A DNA stretch of 64,000 nt. It comes from Rhodohalobacter mucosus. Its GTDB lineage: Bacteria > Bacteroidota > Rhodothermia > Balneolales > Balneolaceae. The notes under the pieces are model-generated. The model made no database searches, was not told the origin of the DNA, and saw nothing but the letters and a program-made list of their open reading frames with translations. Shown piece after piece: positions 62,268 to 64,000 of the stretch. Location: the NCBI RefSeq assembly GCF_003150675.1, contig NZ_QGGB01000008.1, positions 186,001-250,000 on the forward strand. Reading direction: 5' to 3'. Made by a program: the position numbers and the translations under genes. Each line of letters opens with the position of its first letter. Positions within the stretch are counted from its first letter, which is position 1.

Positions 62268-62813
62268 TTATTTCAGCAGGGCTTCAACAGCACTTATCAG
62301 TTCTTCGCTTTCAGGTGCTACATTACTCTTAAACCTTCTTACAAGATTTCCGTTCCGATCAACCAAAAATTTTTCAAAATTCCATCCGATGTCTCCTGTA
62401 AAGTCGGGATTCTCCGTGGTTGTGAGATCGCTGAACAGCGGATGAATGTCGTCTCCCCTTACTGATACTTTCTCAAACATTGGAAAGGTAACTCCATAAT
62501 TGAGCTGGCAAAACTCTGCAATCTCCTCATTCGTACCCGGTTCCTGTCCGCCAAAATTGTTCGCCGGAAAACCCAGAATCGTTAATCCTTCGTCACTGTA
62601 CGTCTCATAAAGTGTCTGAAGCCCTTCATACTGGGGAGTGTAGCCGCACCTGGATGCCGTATTCACAATCAGAATGACATCGTTTTCATATTCTTTCAGT
62701 AAAATATTTTCACCCTCAATTGTGTTTACCTGATACTCGTAAATGGTTTTCATGTGCAGTGAGTCCGTTATCATAAAAGATGCGAGCGTTAGCAGCAGTA
62801 TTATTGTTTTCAT
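62268..62813 (-). CDS. exported glutathione peroxidase-family thiol peroxidase
   Basis: This 181-residue protein has an N-terminal hydrophobic signal (about residues 3-16) and a glutathione peroxidase fold. The peroxidatic Cys56 is in NTASRCGYTPQYEGLQ (cysteine, not selenocysteine), with the Gln of NNFGGQEPGTNEEI and the Trp of GWNFEKFLVD completing the active site. It reduces peroxides, probably with thioredoxin rather than glutathione. The signal suggests a periplasmic place. It is convergent with the accessory gene and divergent from the barrel gene. Confidence 0.9.
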   Translation of the reverse strand: MKTIILLLTLASFMITDSLHMKTIYEYQVNTIEGENILLKEYENDVILIVNTASRCGYTPQYEGLQTLYETYSDEGLTILGFPANNFGGQEPGTNEEIAEFCQLNYGVTFPMFEKVSVRGDDIHPLFSDLTTTENPDFTGDIGWNFEKFLVDRNGNLVRRFKSNVAPESEELISAVEALLK

Positions 62814-62869
62814 ATCCTTATCGGTTTATTTTGACGAGTTAACTTAATTTTTCGCAACACCATTCCATA

Positions 62870-63622
62870 ATGAACAGCAATTCACCTGTATCCGGCCTTT
62901 TAATTTCCGTACTTTTTTTAACGTTATCCATGTTTTTTCTGCCCGGCGCTGCAAATGCCCAGATGTTCTCCATTGGGGATCAGTCAACAGAGCAGAGGCC
63001 AAATGCTCCCGGCATTTATACCATCGCAGGCTTCAGCTGGGAACCGGCTTCATTCAGCTTCCAGGGAAATGGTGTACCGGTCTCTGAACGGGTTGATTTT
63101 GATGATTCCATTTTGCGTCTTCGCCTCGAAACTCCCGGCCTTGAGCTTTCGCTGGGCATGGGCGGAGAACTGACCGGAATGGATGAAACAACGTTTACCA
63201 ACGTCAGCGCCAGAATACTGAATCAGTTCTATATCTACAGAAAAGAGAACATGAACGTATTTCTTCCTGTTCAGATATCGACCGACCTATTGCGTGTACG
63301 GCGTGCAAATACGCGGTTTGAGTTTCAGCAAAGCTCATTTATTATCGGTTCAGGCATAGGGTCATCGTTTCGGGTCGGTGACCGGATTGATTTTACCCTT
63401 CGCGCAACGCCAAATTACGGCTTCAGTTTCTCACAGGGCAACCTTTTTGGCGGCAGCCTGTTTCGTTTCGACGGCAAAAGCTACCTGGTTATCCGCAATG
63501 TGATTGGGCGCCGGTCTCTGGCTCTGGGTTATCATTTCGACTTTCGAAGGTATGATGTTGAAGAGGAGCTTAACGATTACGACTTTACAAGCCACTCATT
63601 TACGCTGGGTATTGCCTTTTAA
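62870..63622 (+). CDS. exported protein, outer-membrane barrel-like
   Basis: This 250-residue protein has a signal peptide (about residues 8-30, ending ANAQ). It then has alternating hydrophobic/polar strands with aromatic girdles (FYIYRKENMNVFLPVQIS, IDFTLRATPNYGFSFS, YHFDFRRYDV) and ends in a Phe (FTLGIAF), as in small outer-membrane barrels. I do not recognise the family. It is followed after ten bases by a small conserved gene on the same strand. Confidence 0.65.
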   Translation: MNSNSPVSGLLISVLFLTLSMFFLPGAANAQMFSIGDQSTEQRPNAPGIYTIAGFSWEPASFSFQGNGVPVSERVDFDDSILRLRLETPGLELSLGMGGELTGMDETTFTNVSARILNQFYIYRKENMNVFLPVQISTDLLRVRRANTRFEFQQSSFIIGSGIGSSFRVGDRIDFTLRATPNYGFSFSQGNLFGGSLFRFDGKSYLVIRNVIGRRSLALGYHFDFRRYDVEEELNDYDFTSHSFTLGIAF

Positions 63623-63632
63623 AAAATATTCT

Positions 63633-63935
63633 ATGAAAACGGAAAAACTGATACTTGAACTGGAGTCGCTTTGTGAAAAGTACGGATACACTATCCGTAA
63701 AGAGCGCGGTACGTTCAGGGGGGATCAGTGCGTGATCGAAGGCGACAAGCTGATTGTAGTCAACAAAAACCGTCCCCTTGAATCTCAGGCAGCCATACTC
63801 GCCAAGGTTCTCAAAAACAGCGGTACAGACGATACCTACATCAAACCCGCTGTGCGGAAAAAACTGGAAGAGTTATGGGACAGAATCGACAGGTTTGAGA
63901 CAGCCGGCGACTCTGCAGAAAGCGACATGTTATGA
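63633..63935 (+). CDS. conserved hypothetical 100-residue protein
   Basis: This small soluble protein has a basic middle (YTIRKERGTFRGDQCVIEGDKLIVV) and a helical C-terminus. Similar proteins appear to be conserved in Bacteroidota beside an MBL-fold hydrolase, from memory. The frame extends upstream to 63504, but ATG 63633 is chosen because the region before it overlaps the barrel gene. Its stop overlaps the next ATG by four bases (ATGA, 63932-63935), so the two are translationally coupled. Confidence 0.7.
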   Translation: MKTEKLILELESLCEKYGYTIRKERGTFRGDQCVIEGDKLIVVNKNRPLESQAAILAKVLKNSGTDDTYIKPAVRKKLEELWDRIDRFETAGDSAESDML

Positions 63936-64000
63936 AGGTTACGTTTTTGGGGACCGGAACATCCATGGGAGTGCCCGTTGCAGGCGGTTTCGGGAAAGAG
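63932..64000 (+). CDS. MBL-fold metallohydrolase (PhnP-like), N-terminal fragment, cut by window end
   Basis: Only the first 23 residues are in the window. They read MKVTFLGTGTSMGVPVAGGF, which is the typical start of PhnP/MBL-fold phosphodiesterases (FLGTGTSxGVP). The rest, including the HxHxDH motif, lies beyond the end. It overlaps the preceding gene by four bases. Confidence 0.75.
   Translation, partial: MKVTFLGTGTSMGVPVAGGFGKE

Overview
The window is ordinary, gene-dense bacterial chromosome of moderate G+C. It holds about 60 protein genes, one tRNA, the RNase P RNA and one small A/T-rich accessory patch. The gene content points to the Bacteroidota/Balneolota/Rhodothermota side of the tree, most likely Balneolaceae; this is inference, since there is no rRNA here. 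Supporting signs are a type IX secretion (Por) C-terminal sorting domain on a secreted glycosidase, many lipoproteins, a GNAT-nitrilase fusion, DUF1080, CHRD, YaiO and 6-bladed propeller proteins, weak Shine-Dalgarno use, and a DivIVA-type protein.

Layout. 1-8.1 kb: GNAT-nitrilase fusion, ArsR regulator, Na+/Pi cotransporter with PhoU tail, a divergent PiT-like permease, two MscS channels and a small exported protein. 8.2-17 kb: S10 peptidase, NAD(P)-binding protein, propeller lipoprotein, CHRD protein, DUF1080 lipoprotein, thioesterase, Tat-exported alkaline phosphatase, thioredoxin-like protein and a membrane metal-dependent hydrolase. 17-24 kb: RND efflux pair (adaptor plus permease), YceI, a helix-turn-helix pair and a NUDIX hydrolase. 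24-33 kb: CDP-alcohol phosphatidyltransferase, FtsY, exported TPR-CHAT protein, ScpA followed by an M28 lipoprotein peptidase, and MarR-GntP. 33-41 kb: T9SS glycosidase, HD hydrolase, YaiO barrel, and a response regulator/HEAT/PgaC-like glycosyltransferase cluster. 41-52 kb: rhodanese lipoprotein, S9 peptidase, TPR lipoprotein, GT2-GT2-TPR protein, SirB1-like protein, arginine deiminase and M50 protease. 52-60 kb: SmpB, DUF4168 protein, rnpB, a coiled-coil protein that has lost its zinc ribbon, Nif3-like protein, then YggS, two PspB-like membrane proteins, DivIVA, purine nucleoside phosphorylase and an acidic protein. 60-64 kb: tRNA-Asp, a tandem array, the A/T-rich patch (unknown small gene plus DUF2971), glutathione peroxidase, an outer-membrane-like protein, a small conserved gene and the start of an MBL hydrolase.

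The most unusual feature lies directly 3' of tRNA-Asp(GUC). It is five full and one truncated copies of a ~101-bp unit. The first half of each unit is a remodelled 3' portion of that same tRNA (17 identical terminal bases plus part of the anticodon arm). The second half is a terminator-like hairpin whose stem is kept by wobble and compensatory changes between copies. The last copy is cut off where the A/T-rich accessory DNA begins. This may be a family of small structured RNAs, a run of integration scars, or both. No CRISPR array, IS element, prophage or integrase was seen.
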